Of a stretch of DNA of 64,000 nt, positions 8,844 to 16,209 are shown piece after piece (the first letter of the stretch is position 1; the number at the start of each line of letters is the position of its first letter). Below the pieces are notes generated by a model. It did no database searches and was not told the origin of the DNA. It was given only the letters and a program-made list of their open reading frames with translations. Source of the stretch: UBA668 sp039796575 (GTDB lineage: Bacteria; Actinomycetota; Acidimicrobiia; Acidimicrobiales; Ilumatobacteraceae); the NCBI GenBank assembly GCA_039796575.1, contig JBDKJP010000016.1, forward strand, positions 62,001 to 126,000. The letters are read 5' to 3'. The position numbers and the translations under genes are program-made.

Positions 8844-9413
8844 ATGACCTCGTACGCGCCCCTCACCGCCGCCCACGACGCCGAGGGCCACGTCGTCCGC
8901 TGGGTCACGCCCGACGGCGCACACCACGACACCACCACCATCCGGTGGGAGAACGAGGGCTTCACCATCAACGGTGTGCTCACCCGCGAACGCGTCGAGT
9001 ACGTGCTGCGCCTGTCCCCGTCGTGGCAGGTGCGCCAGTTCATCCTGTTCCGCGACCTCGACGAGCCCGACCTCTGGCTGGCCACCGACGGCTCGGGCCG
9101 ATGGGGCGAGATGAACGGCGCACACCGCCCCGAGTTCGACGGCTGCTACGACCTGCACCTCGCGTGCGCGGCGTTCACCGTGGCGCTGCCCATCCACCGC
9201 CTGCCCCTGCACGAGGGCCACGCAGCCGAGGTGCCGGTGGTGGCCGTCGACACCGAGACGCTCGAGGTCCGCGCGGTCACGCATCGCTTCACCCGGCTCG
9301 GTTCGCACCGCTGGCGGATCGAGACCGAGGAGTCGACCGACACCGTGGAGGTCGACGTCGACGAGCACGGCCTCCCGCTCGACTACCCCGCCGGCTTCCG
9401 CCGCGAGTCGTAG
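8844..9413 (+). CDS. Putative glycolipid-binding family protein (DUF1089-like)
   Basis: 189 residues resembling the putative glycolipid-binding family (PF06475). The conserved order is an N-terminal IRWENEGFTINGVL, then YVLRLSPSWQVRQFIL, GSGRWGEMNG, and the family hallmark GCYDLHL followed by FTVALPIHRLPL. No signal peptide or membrane segment, so probably cytosolic or peripheral. The molecular role in this family is poorly defined. The ATG is 7 nt after a TACCGT -10 shared with moeA. The 3' end overlaps the AlkD-like gene on the other strand by 31 bp. Confidence 0.75.
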   Translation: MTSYAPLTAAHDAEGHVVRWVTPDGAHHDTTTIRWENEGFTINGVLTRERVEYVLRLSPSWQVRQFILFRDLDEPDLWLATDGSGRWGEMNGAHRPEFDGCYDLHLACAAFTVALPIHRLPLHEGHAAEVPVVAVDTETLEVRAVTHRFTRLGSHRWRIETEESTDTVEVDVDEHGLPLDYPAGFRRES

Positions 9414-10144
9414 AGCGCGCGGATCTCGTCGCCGTCGGCGAGCTTGCGCAACGGCTCGCGGAGCGTGATGAGGCTGATCGCGTCGATGTGCTCGCGCAAC
9501 CACGTCGACACTTCGCGCGGGTGGTGCGGCGCGGCCTCGCGCAGCACCCAGCCGACGGCCTTGCGCACGAAGAACTCGCCGTCGGGCAACAGCGTGCAGG
9601 CGTAGCCGAGGAGTCGGTCCATCTGGTCGCCGCGACGCAACGCCGACCGCAACGCGAGCACCGCCGAGCGCCGGATCCAGAAGTCGTCGTCCACCACCCA
9701 CGCGTCGAGCACGGGCATCACCGCATCCGGCTCGCGTGCCGCCAGATCGGCGACCACCAGACCGGCCAGGGGATCGACCAGTGCCCAGGTGTGGCATTCA
9801 CGCAACCGCCGATCCAGCCACGGCAGGTCGTCGGCGGTGATGCGCCGCGGCATCGCCTGCAGCAGCTCGACCGCGGCGAGGCGCCGTTCGTGCACGGGCT
9901 CGGCCCACAGCTCGTCGGTGATGGCGAACAGGTCGTCGTGCACCACGTCGGGGTGGCGACGCACCCAGTTGCGCACGACGCGCCGCACCGCCGGCACCGG
10001 CGCGCCGAGGTGCCGCAGCGTGCTCTTCAGGTACGAACGCTCGGCGGCCGCACGTTGCGGCGTGCCGAACTCGGCCACCTGCACGTGCAGGTGGTGGGCG
10101 ACACGCGCAGGGTCGAGGTCAGATCCGGTGTCGGAGCCACTCAC
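9383..10144 (-). CDS. DNA alkylation repair protein, AlkD-like HEAT-repeat glycosylase
   Basis: 253 residues, all helical, matching the AlkD/AlkC family (PF08713) that excises N3- and N7-alkylpurines without base flipping. Recognisable stretches are FGTPQRAAAERSYLKSTLRHLGAP near the N-terminus, DDLFAITDELW, DPLAGLVVADL, DDFWIRRSAVLAL and FFVRKAVGWVLREAA, which carries the conserved Trp and charged residues of the DNA-facing groove. The GTG start overlaps the end of galU by 26 nt, so it is probably co-transcribed with galU. The 3' end overlaps the convergent glycolipid-binding gene by 31 bp. Confidence 0.85.
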   Translation of the reverse strand: MSGSDTGSDLDPARVAHHLHVQVAEFGTPQRAAAERSYLKSTLRHLGAPVPAVRRVVRNWVRRHPDVVHDDLFAITDELWAEPVHERRLAAVELLQAMPRRITADDLPWLDRRLRECHTWALVDPLAGLVVADLAAREPDAVMPVLDAWVVDDDFWIRRSAVLALRSALRRGDQMDRLLGYACTLLPDGEFFVRKAVGWVLREAAPHHPREVSTWLREHIDAISLITLREPLRKLADGDEIRALYDSRRKPAG

Positions 10145-10982
10145 GGAACGGTTCCCCGAGTCGCGGGTCGTCGAGCGCCAGGTCGACCACGGCGGTCAGC
10201 CAGCCGAGCGGGTTGCCCGTGTCGTGACGACGCAGCGGCCGCAGCACGCCGTGGAACGGGCCGCCGTGGGCCTGCATGCGCAACGCGTCGGTGAGCTGGA
10301 TCTCGCCGCCGGTGCCGGGCGCGACCTCGACGATGCGGTCGAACACGTCGGGGGTGAGCACGTAGCGGCCGATGATGATGAGGTCGCTCGGCGCTTCGTC
10401 GATGGGCGGCTTCTCGACCATCGTGGCGATGGGCAGCACGCCGTCCGCGTCGAGCGGGCCCGCCGGGTCGACGACCCCGTACGCGCCGACCTGTTCGTGC
10501 GGCACCTCCATCAGCCCCACCACGCTGCCGCCGGTGCGTTCGCAGACATCGATCATCTGCGTGAGCAACGCGCTGTCGCCCATCAGTTCGTCGGGCAGCA
10601 GCACGGCGAACGGCTCGTCACCGACGAGCTCACGCGCGCATCCGACGGCGTGACCGAGCCCCTTCGCCTCGTCCTGGAACGCGAAGCACACCTCCACGTC
10701 GCGACCGACGCGCTCGAGCCGGTCGGCCATGTCGGTGCGACCGGTGGAACGCAGCTTGGCGACCACTTCGGGCGCATCGGCGAAGTACGCCTCGATGGCC
10801 GGCTTGGCATGGCTGGTGACCACGACGACGCGGTCGACACCGGCGCCGGCCGCCTCGTCGATGATGAGCTGCAGCGCGGGTGTGTCGATGATGGGCAACA
10901 GCTCCTTCGGCACGGCCTTGGTGGCAGGGAGGAACCGGGTCCCCATCCCGGCGGCCGGAATCACGGCGGTCCTGGTGCGCAT
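10119..10982 (-). CDS. galU: GalU, UTP-glucose-1-phosphate uridylyltransferase
   Basis: Makes UDP-glucose from UTP and glucose-1-phosphate for envelope glycan and trehalose synthesis. 287 residues, typical length. The nucleotidyltransferase signature PAAGMGTRFLPATK opens the protein, followed by KAVPKELLPI, DEAAGAGVDRVVVVTSHAK, LPDELM, VEKPP and GTGGEIQLTDAL. The ATG at 10982 has TAGTCT 6 nt upstream, fitting leaderless expression. It is divergent from the FmdB/Ruc-like gene; the same galU/Ruc divergence occurs around Rv0991c-Rv0993 of M. tuberculosis as I recall it. Confidence 0.96.
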   Translation of the reverse strand: MRTRTAVIPAAGMGTRFLPATKAVPKELLPIIDTPALQLIIDEAAGAGVDRVVVVTSHAKPAIEAYFADAPEVVAKLRSTGRTDMADRLERVGRDVEVCFAFQDEAKGLGHAVGCARELVGDEPFAVLLPDELMGDSALLTQMIDVCERTGGSVVGLMEVPHEQVGAYGVVDPAGPLDADGVLPIATMVEKPPIDEAPSDLIIIGRYVLTPDVFDRIVEVAPGTGGEIQLTDALRMQAHGGPFHGVLRPLRRHDTGNPLGWLTAVVDLALDDPRLGEPFREWLRHRI

Positions 10983-10988
10983 CGGCGC

Positions 10989-10994
10989 AGACTA
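10989..10994 (-). promoter_or_regulatory. -10 box TAGTCT of galU (leaderless type)
   Basis: TAGTCT on the minus strand, 6 nt before the galU ATG; no Shine-Dalgarno between. The same TAGTCT-N6-ATG arrangement precedes the cation efflux gene at 45046. Confidence 0.55.
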
Positions 10995-11028
10995 CGACAG
11001 GGTGGGCACCGGGCTCGGTGCGCTAGCA

Positions 11029-11055
11029 TTAGCACTCGCCCATTCCGACTGCTAA
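11029..11055 (+). promoter_or_regulatory. CIRCE operator (HrcA binding site), one mismatch
   Basis: TTAGCACTC-N9-GACTGCTAA. The consensus CIRCE element is TTAGCACTC-N9-GAGTGCTAA, so both arms and the 9-nt spacer are exact except for one base in the right arm. A -10-like TAGCAT (11024-11029) abuts and overlaps the left arm, placing the element across the transcription start of the FmdB/Ruc-like gene, the usual position for HrcA repression. The Shine-Dalgarno GGAG follows at 11068-11071. Confidence 0.88.
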
Positions 11056-11078
11056 CCGATCACCCCCGGAGTGCAGAG

Positions 11079-11411
11079 ATGCCCACGTACGTCTACAAGT
11101 TCGTCGAGACCGGCGAGACCATCGAGGTCCAGCAGGCATTCACCGACGACGCCCTCACCGAGGCCGTCCACCCCACCACCGGCGCCACGATGCAGGTCAA
11201 GAAGGTGTTCACCCCCGTGGGTGTCACGTTCAAGGGCGGCGGCTTCTACAAGACCGACAGCCGTGGCGGGTCGAGCAAGAGCAGCAGCTCGTCGAGCAGC
11301 AGCTCGAGCAGCACCACCGCCGCGTCGGACAGCTCGTCGAGCACGGCGTCCACCACGTCGGCGGCACCCGCTGCCGCACCGGCCGCACCCGCGGCCTCCC
11401 CCGCCACCTGA
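11079..11411 (+). CDS. FmdB-family / Ruc-like protein lacking all zinc cysteines
   Basis: 110 residues. Residues 1-65 follow the FmdB zinc-ribbon pattern (MPTYVYKF, ALTEAVHP, KVFTPVGVTFKGGGFYKTD), but the two CxxC pairs are replaced (VETG and HPTTG) and the protein has no cysteine at all. Residues 66-110 are a Ser/Ala/Thr-rich disordered tail. Mycobacterial Rv0991c (Ruc), as I recall a redox-regulated chaperone under HrcA control, has the same layout and galU neighbourhood. Here a near-perfect CIRCE operator lies upstream and GGAG is 7 nt before ATG. It is therefore probably a heat-induced holdase-type chaperone, but the zinc redox switch cannot exist. Followed by a SAF-domain gene on the same strand. 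Confidence 0.85.
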   Translation: MPTYVYKFVETGETIEVQQAFTDDALTEAVHPTTGATMQVKKVFTPVGVTFKGGGFYKTDSRGGSSKSSSSSSSSSSSTTAASDSSSSTASTTSAAPAAAPAAPAASPAT

Positions 11412-11491
11412 CCGGCACCGCGACCGAACCGCGCCGATAGGGTGCGCACTGCGCTTCCCCCGCACCGTTCCCTCGTCTTCGGGAGGTCGGC

Positions 11492-12049
11492 ATGTGGTTG
11501 CTGCCCCGCCTTCGCCTGGCATTCGCCCGGCGACCCTGGTCGTACTGGTTCCTCGTCGCCGTGGCCGCCGCCGTCACCTGGTGGCGCATCGCGGCGTTGC
11601 ACGACGACGCGCAGCACCGACGTGACGCGTGGGGCACCGCGGTGACCGTGTGGGTGGTACGCGACGACACCGCCGACGGCGCACCGCTGCGGGCTGAACG
11701 GCGCTCGCTGCCCACGGCCGCGGTGCCGAGCGAGGCACTGCGCGACCTGGCGGACGACGCCGTGGCGGCACGCGACCTGGTCGCGGGTGAGGTGGTGGTG
11801 CCCGCCGACGTGGTGGGCGACCGCACGACGCCCGAAGGGTGGGTGGTGGTGTCGGTCGAGGCACGCGCCCCGCAGCTCGTGGCCGGCGACGCGGTCACGG
11901 TGTTCGAGGGCGGCCGTGTGCTGTGCGACGGCACCGCGTCGGGCGGCGGCGTCGACGGCGCCGTGGAGCTCGCGGTGCCCGCGCCGTGCGCCGCCACGTT
12001 GAGCGCCGCGGCCCCCGCGGGCGACATCGTGGTCGGCCGCCGGGCCTGA
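11492..12049 (+). CDS. SAF-domain membrane-anchored protein (CpaB/RcpC-like)
   Basis: 185 residues. A basic N-terminus leads into one membrane segment (WSYWFLVAVAAAVTWW, about residues 16-32), then an extracytoplasmic region with a SAF domain (about residues 68-125): ARDLVAGEVVVPADVV followed by LVAGDAVTVFEG. SAF domains of this sort occur in Flp-pilus CpaB and in standalone actinobacterial proteins that often follow fmdB. No Flp pilus genes are in view, so a direct pilus role is doubtful. The 80-bp gap from the fmdB-like gene suggests co-transcription. Confidence 0.7.
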   Translation: MWLLPRLRLAFARRPWSYWFLVAVAAAVTWWRIAALHDDAQHRRDAWGTAVTVWVVRDDTADGAPLRAERRSLPTAAVPSEALRDLADDAVAARDLVAGEVVVPADVVGDRTTPEGWVVVSVEARAPQLVAGDAVTVFEGGRVLCDGTASGGGVDGAVELAVPAPCAATLSAAAPAGDIVVGRRA

Positions 12050-12070
12050 CCTCAGCGCGACGGCGGGTGG

Positions 12071-12150
12071 CGCTACTGGGCGGCTTCCGTCCCGGAAAAC
12101 GGGACGGAAACGGCCCAGAACGCGATCTGGGACGGGCGACGCCCAGAAGC
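12071..12150 (+). repeat. Palindromic intergenic repeat, family 1 copy A
   Basis: An 80-bp element between two convergent genes, ending at the stop of the PLP-enzyme gene. It has terminal CTGGGC/GCCCAG arms, an inner hairpin TTCCGTCCCG-gaaaa-CGGGACGGAA, and a second block CCCAGAACGCGATCTGGG. Copies B (35524-35600, inverted) and C (61989-62065) align over their whole length. The hairpin stem differs between copies by paired changes. Confidence 0.8.
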
Positions 12151-13191
12151 TCAGCTGTCGGCGAGGGCCTGCTGCAGGTCGGCCCAGATGTCGTCGACGT
12201 GCTCGATGCCCACGCTCATGCGCAGCAGGCCCGGGGGCACGTGCGAGTCACCGGCGTACTTCTGACGACGCTCCATCGACGTCTCCACACCGCCGAGGCT
12301 GGTGGCGGCCACCACGAGCCGCACGGTGCGGCACGCCCGGTCGGCGGCCTCGGCGCCGCCGGCGAGCACGAACGACACCATCGCGCCGAAGCCCGGGTAG
12401 CGCACCTCCTGCACCGCCGGGTGCGCGGCCAGGCGCGCGCACAGGTCCTGCGCGTTGGCCTGGGCGCGCTCCATGCGCAGCGGCAACGTGCGCACGCCGC
12501 GCAACGCGAGGAACGCCTCGAGCGAGCCCGGCGTCGTGCCCGCCAGCAGCCGCGCCCGACGCAGCCGTTCGTGCACCTCCGGGTCGCCGGTGACGGCGAG
12601 ACCGATGAGCAGGTCGCTGTGGCCGCCGATGAACTTCGTGCCGCTGTGCAGCGACACGGTGGCGCCGAGCTCCAGCGGGCGGCAGCACACCGGGGTGGCG
12701 AACGTATTGTCCACCACCACCTTCGCACCGTGCGCTGCCGCGGCAGCGGCGATGGTGGGGATGTCGGCCGTCTCGAGCATCGGGTTGGTGGCGGTCTCCA
12801 GCCACACCACGTCGGCACCGGGGACCGCCGCCACCACCGCGGCGGTGTCGGCCGTGTCGACCCAGCGCACCACGAGGCCCTGCTGCTGCTCGAGCTCGCC
12901 GACCAGGTCGCGCATGCCCATGTACGAGTTCGACGGCAGCACCAGCACCTTCGGTGCCAGCGCGAACAGCACACCGGAGCACGCGCCCATGCCCGACGAG
13001 AACGACACCGCCGAGCCGCCTTCCAGCGCGCCCACCGCCTGCTCGAGGCCGTCCCACGTCGGCGTGCCGATCCAGCGCGAGTAGTCACCCGCCTCGCCGC
13101 GGAAGCTGCTGGCGAGCACGATGGGATGGTTCAGCGGTTCCCCGATGCCCTGCGGGCGACCGGTGGCGACGGCGACGGTGGCGGGATGCAT
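12151..13191 (-). CDS. Cys/Met-metabolism PLP enzyme, cystathionine gamma-synthase/lyase-like
   Basis: 346 residues of the fold-type I Cys/Met metabolism PLP family, cytoplasmic and tetrameric in relatives. Family landmarks: SFSSGMGACSGV (cofactor phosphate region), WLETATNPMLE, the PLP-contacting KVVVDNTFATP, and the Schiff-base lysine in SLHSGTKFIGGHSD. The C-terminal domain contains ATSLGGVETS and GLLRMSVGIEH. Whether it is a gamma-synthase, gamma-lyase or methionine-gamma-lyase-type enzyme cannot be settled. ATG 13191 is preferred over an upstream GTG that would run into the divergent gene. A paralogue lies at 37080-38249. Confidence 0.88.
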   Translation of the reverse strand: MHPATVAVATGRPQGIGEPLNHPIVLASSFRGEAGDYSRWIGTPTWDGLEQAVGALEGGSAVSFSSGMGACSGVLFALAPKVLVLPSNSYMGMRDLVGELEQQQGLVVRWVDTADTAAVVAAVPGADVVWLETATNPMLETADIPTIAAAAAAHGAKVVVDNTFATPVCCRPLELGATVSLHSGTKFIGGHSDLLIGLAVTGDPEVHERLRRARLLAGTTPGSLEAFLALRGVRTLPLRMERAQANAQDLCARLAAHPAVQEVRYPGFGAMVSFVLAGGAEAADRACRTVRLVVAATSLGGVETSMERRQKYAGDSHVPPGLLRMSVGIEHVDDIWADLQQALADS

Positions 13192-13225
13192 GCGCACGTG
13201 TCTACCGGACGCGAGGGCAGGGGCG

Positions 13226-13231
13226 TACCCT
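13226..13231 (+). promoter_or_regulatory. -10 box TACCCT of the AhpD-like gene
   Basis: TACCCT is 6 nt before ATG 13238, with no Shine-Dalgarno; leaderless-type architecture. Confidence 0.5.
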
Positions 13232-13237
13232 CCGGCC

Positions 13238-13606
13238 ATGAGCGATCACGAACACCACTGGGGGCGCGAGGTGCAGGCCGGGCTGGCACCGCTGGCGCGC
13301 GAACTGCGCGGCGAGATCCCGGCGGTGCTGCAGGCGTTCTCCGAGTTGCACAAGGCGGCGATGGCCGAGGGTGCGCTCGACGTGAAGACGAAGGAGCTCA
13401 TCGCGCTCGGCATCGCCATCACCGAGAAGTGCGACGGCTGCATCGCGGCGCACGCGCGCGGTGCCGCACGCGCCGGCGCGACGCGCGCCGAGGTGGCCGA
13501 AGCCATCGGCGTCACCATCCTCATGCAGGGTGGGCCCGCAACGGTGTACGGGCCGCGGGCGCTCGACGCCTACGACGACTTCGCCGCCACCCCACCGTCG
13601 GCCTGA
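13238..13606 (+). CDS. Carboxymuconolactone decarboxylase / AhpD-like protein
   Basis: 122 residues of the CMD/AhpD fold. The redox motif EKCDGCIAAHARGA holds the CxxC plus His proton relay of AhpD-type alkylhydroperoxidases, so peroxidase or disulfide-exchange activity is more likely than decarboxylation. The helical bundle continues with ATRAEVAEAIGVTILMQGGP. The ATG has TACCCT 6 nt upstream. It is divergent from the PLP enzyme and overlaps the 3' end of the pirin gene by 37 bp on the opposite strand. Confidence 0.85.
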   Translation: MSDHEHHWGREVQAGLAPLARELRGEIPAVLQAFSELHKAAMAEGALDVKTKELIALGIAITEKCDGCIAAHARGAARAGATRAEVAEAIGVTILMQGGPATVYGPRALDAYDDFAATPPSA

Positions 13607-14631
13607 GACGGGTCGATGCCGGGCCGCTCGATGCGGCCGCTGGCATGGCGGGCGAAGCGCGATGCATCGCCGCCGTGCACCGGATCGGAGCGATCCCACG
13701 GCCAGCCACCGAACCCGGTGGCGCGGTAGTCGCGGAAGGCCTGCTCGATCTCCTGCTGGGTGTTCATCACGAACGGGCCGTACTGCGCGACCGGCTCGCC
13801 GATGGGGCGGGCCTGCAACATCAGGATCTCGACGCCCTCGGGACCGGCGACCAGCGGTGCCGGTGCCGACGCCTCGACCACGACCCCGGTGTCCTCCTCG
13901 GCATCGACCCCGTCGACACGGACGCCACCCTCGAACACGTACAGCACGCGCACGGTGTCGGCGCCGCGGGCGGGCGGCAACGAGAGCGTGGCGCCCGGCT
14001 CCATCACGACGTGCCAGATGGCGACATCGGCCTCGGCGCGCGACGCCCACGAGGCGGGCGGCGGCGCGGGCGGTGTGAGACCGGCGTACTCGCCGGCGAT
14101 GACCGTCACGGTGGTGACCGCACCCGACGCGTCGACGTGGCGTTGCTGCGGGATGTCGTCGGCCCAGAGCATGGTGAAGTGCGGCCCGACCATCTTGTCG
14201 GCGGCCGGCAGGTTCATCCAGATCTGGAACAGCTCGACGGTGTTGCCCTCGGTGGGTGACAGCAGCGGGAACATCTCGCAGTGCACCACGCCCTTGCCGG
14301 CGGTCATCCACTGCACGTCGCCTCGACCGAAGCGCGCGGTGGCGCCCATCGAGTCGCTGTGGTCGATGAACCCCTTGCGGGCGAACGTGATGGTCTCGAA
14401 GCCGCGGTGCGGGTGCTCGGGGAAGCCGGGCACGGTGCTGCCGTGGTACATCCGCCACCCGTCGCGGGGCTCGAAGTCGTTGCCGATGTTGCGGCCGGCC
14501 AGCGACGCCTGCGGACCGAACTCGGCGTTGCCCGCCGGGTAGTGGTCGAGGTGGTGCACGCAGAACAGGAACGGATCGGCGGTTGCCCACTGGAACCCCA
14601 GGGGCACGGTCTGGACGACGATGGAGCTCAC
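13570..14631 (-). CDS. Pirin-family cupin protein
   Basis: 353 residues, somewhat longer than typical pirins (about 290). The N-terminal cupin holds the metal-site segment HPHRGFETITF and later VQWMTAGKGVVHCEM, which together give the three His and one Glu that bind iron in pirins. The C-terminal part carries VLYVFEGGV and ends with GGWPWDRSDPVHGG, a common pirin tail. Pirins are quercetinase-like or act as redox-responsive coregulators; the role here is unknown. GTG 14631 lies 6 nt after TAGCCT, and that -10 box overlaps the uppP stop codon. Confidence 0.88.
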   Translation of the reverse strand: MSSIVVQTVPLGFQWATADPFLFCVHHLDHYPAGNAEFGPQASLAGRNIGNDFEPRDGWRMYHGSTVPGFPEHPHRGFETITFARKGFIDHSDSMGATARFGRGDVQWMTAGKGVVHCEMFPLLSPTEGNTVELFQIWMNLPAADKMVGPHFTMLWADDIPQQRHVDASGAVTTVTVIAGEYAGLTPPAPPPASWASRAEADVAIWHVVMEPGATLSLPPARGADTVRVLYVFEGGVRVDGVDAEEDTGVVVEASAPAPLVAGPEGVEILMLQARPIGEPVAQYGPFVMNTQQEIEQAFRDYRATGFGGWPWDRSDPVHGGDASRFARHASGRIERPGIDPSQADGGVAAKSS

Positions 14632-14637
14632 TCCGAC

Positions 14638-14643
14638 AGGCTA
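14638..14643 (-). promoter_or_regulatory. -10 box TAGCCT of the pirin gene
   Basis: TAGCCT on the minus strand, 6 nt before GTG 14631, overlapping the TAG stop of uppP. No Shine-Dalgarno is visible. Confidence 0.5.
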
Positions 14644-15477
14644 CGCGGGCCGGAAGCCGGTGATCACCAGCACCACGATGAGCGCGGCGACCGCGAGTCG
14701 ATAGATGACGAACGGGGTGAAGGTGCGCGTGCGCACCAGGCGCAGCGTGCCCCACACCGCGAACCAGCCCGACAGGCCGGAGGCGACGATGCCCGCCACC
14801 ATCGGGACGAGCAACCCGTCGGGGATGCCGTCGGCGACCAGCTTGCCCAACTTGAACACCACGGCCCCGGCGGTGACCGGGATGGCCATCAGGAAGCTGG
14901 CGCGCGCGGCCGAGTCGCGGTCGAACCCGAGGAACCGGGCGGCGGTGATGGTGATGCCGCTGCGCGACGTGCCGGGGTTCAGCGCGAGCACCTGCGCGGC
15001 GCCCACCTTCAGCGAGTCGCCGGGCATGTACTCCTCGAGCTTGCGGGCACCGGCGCGACGGTCGGCCCACCACAGCAGCAGTGCGAAGAACACCAGCGAC
15101 GCGGCGATCAGGAGCGGCGTGCCCAACTTCTCGTCGATGGTCTTCTCGGCGACCGCCCCCACCGCGGCCGCGGGCAACGCCGACAGCACGAGCAGCCACG
15201 CGAGACGACCCTCGGCGTTGACCGGCTTCTCACGCTTCACCACCAGGCGCAGGCCCTCACGCACGTACACGACGAGGTCCTTGCGGAAGTAGGCGCAGAC
15301 CGCGACGAGCGTGCCGAGGTGCAGCGCCACGTCGAACGCCTTCTGCACCGAGGCGTCGTCGAAGTCGTTCCACCCGAAGATCCACGGCACCAGGAGCAGG
15401 TGTCCGCTCGACGAGATGGGCAGGAACTCGGAGAGACCCTGCACGAGGCCGAGCACGATGGCGTGGATGATGGGCAC
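14641..15477 (-). CDS. uppP: Undecaprenyl-diphosphatase UppP (BacA)
   Basis: Integral membrane phosphatase that recycles undecaprenyl pyrophosphate for peptidoglycan and glycan export; overexpression of relatives gives bacitracin resistance. 278 residues with about eight membrane segments. Both family signatures are present: GLVQGLSEFLPISSSGH at the N-terminus (catalytic Glu and Ser) and NPGTSRSGITI in the middle (catalytic Arg). The GTG start lies 11 bp after the stop of the PHP gene, so the two are probably in one operon. Confidence 0.95.
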   Translation of the reverse strand: MPIIHAIVLGLVQGLSEFLPISSSGHLLLVPWIFGWNDFDDASVQKAFDVALHLGTLVAVCAYFRKDLVVYVREGLRLVVKREKPVNAEGRLAWLLVLSALPAAAVGAVAEKTIDEKLGTPLLIAASLVFFALLLWWADRRAGARKLEEYMPGDSLKVGAAQVLALNPGTSRSGITITAARFLGFDRDSAARASFLMAIPVTAGAVVFKLGKLVADGIPDGLLVPMVAGIVASGLSGWFAVWGTLRLVRTRTFTPFVIYRLAVAALIVVLVITGFRPA

Positions 15478-15488
15478 GGGCGTCTGTT

Positions 15489-16202
15489 CTACTCCGTCGA
15501 CACGCTCGGCAGGATGCGCGGGCTCCAGGGCCGGTGCAGATCCCAGTGGTGGCCGATCACGCGACCGAGCGGCAGCTTCGCCAGGAAGTCGGTCGGTCCG
15601 TCGAAGTCGGGCATCTCCACGTACGCCGCACCGAGCGCGTCGGGCACGTGCGCGTCGCTGCCGGCCCCGGCCGCGAGACCGAACTCCTCGGCGAAGTGCG
15701 CGGCGCGTTCGTTGAGGCTGCGCAGCGACGTCTTCGCGTTGAGCACCTCCACCGCGTCGAGCAGGCCCGCGTGGGCCAGGTCGTAGAGCGCGGGCTCGGC
15801 CATGTTGCGGCGCATCGGGTCGAACGGGTGCGGCACGTACACCACCCCGCTCTGGGCGCGAATGGCCGCGGCGGCCTCGGCGGGTGGCGTGCCCATCGGG
15901 ATGCGCTCGGTGAGGAACAGCCCGATGATCTCACCGGCGTGCGTGCGCAACTCCTCGCCGATGATCACGCGGCACGACAGCTGCGAGGCCAGCTCCACCG
16001 CGCCGCGGACGGCGTTGTGGTCGGTGATGCACAGCACGTCGAGGCCGCTGGCCACCACGGCCTCGGCCACCTCGTCGGGAGTGGTGGTGCTGTCGCCGCT
16101 CCACATCGTGTGGCTGTGCAGGTCGACGCGAACCCAGCCCGCGGGCATCGGCTCGGCGAGGTGCGGGTGCCGTTCGATCGCGGCGGCGGACGGCGCGGGC
16201 AC
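15489..16202 (-). CDS. PHP-domain metal-dependent phosphoesterase
   Basis: 237 residues of the PHP superfamily, which hydrolyses phosphoesters with a trinuclear metal centre. Metal-ligand motifs in order: DLHSHTMWSGDS (HxH), LCITDHN, a glutamate in GEELRTHAGE, the HPFDPMRR segment, and GSDAHVPD near the end. Substrates in this family range from histidinol phosphate to nucleoside 3',5'-bisphosphates and are not predictable here. The GTG at 16202 is 7 bp after the pmbA-like stop; a later ATG at MPAGWVRVDLHSHT is an alternative. Confidence 0.85.
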   Translation of the reverse strand: MPAPSAAAIERHPHLAEPMPAGWVRVDLHSHTMWSGDSTTTPDEVAEAVVASGLDVLCITDHNAVRGAVELASQLSCRVIIGEELRTHAGEIIGLFLTERIPMGTPPAEAAAAIRAQSGVVYVPHPFDPMRRNMAEPALYDLAHAGLLDAVEVLNAKTSLRSLNERAAHFAEEFGLAAGAGSDAHVPDALGAAYVEMPDFDGPTDFLAKLPLGRVIGHHWDLHRPWSPRILPSVSTE

Positions 16203-16209
16203 GGTGAGG

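Noticed and set aside
11492..12049. Flp pilus gene cpaB
   Set aside because: Only the SAF domain matches; no CpaA/CpaC/CpaF/TadBC genes are near, and the context is the FmdB/galU region.
13202..15199. 665-codon minus-strand frame across AhpD, pirin and uppP
   Set aside because: Arg-rich shadow of three well-recognised genes in other frames; no family motif.
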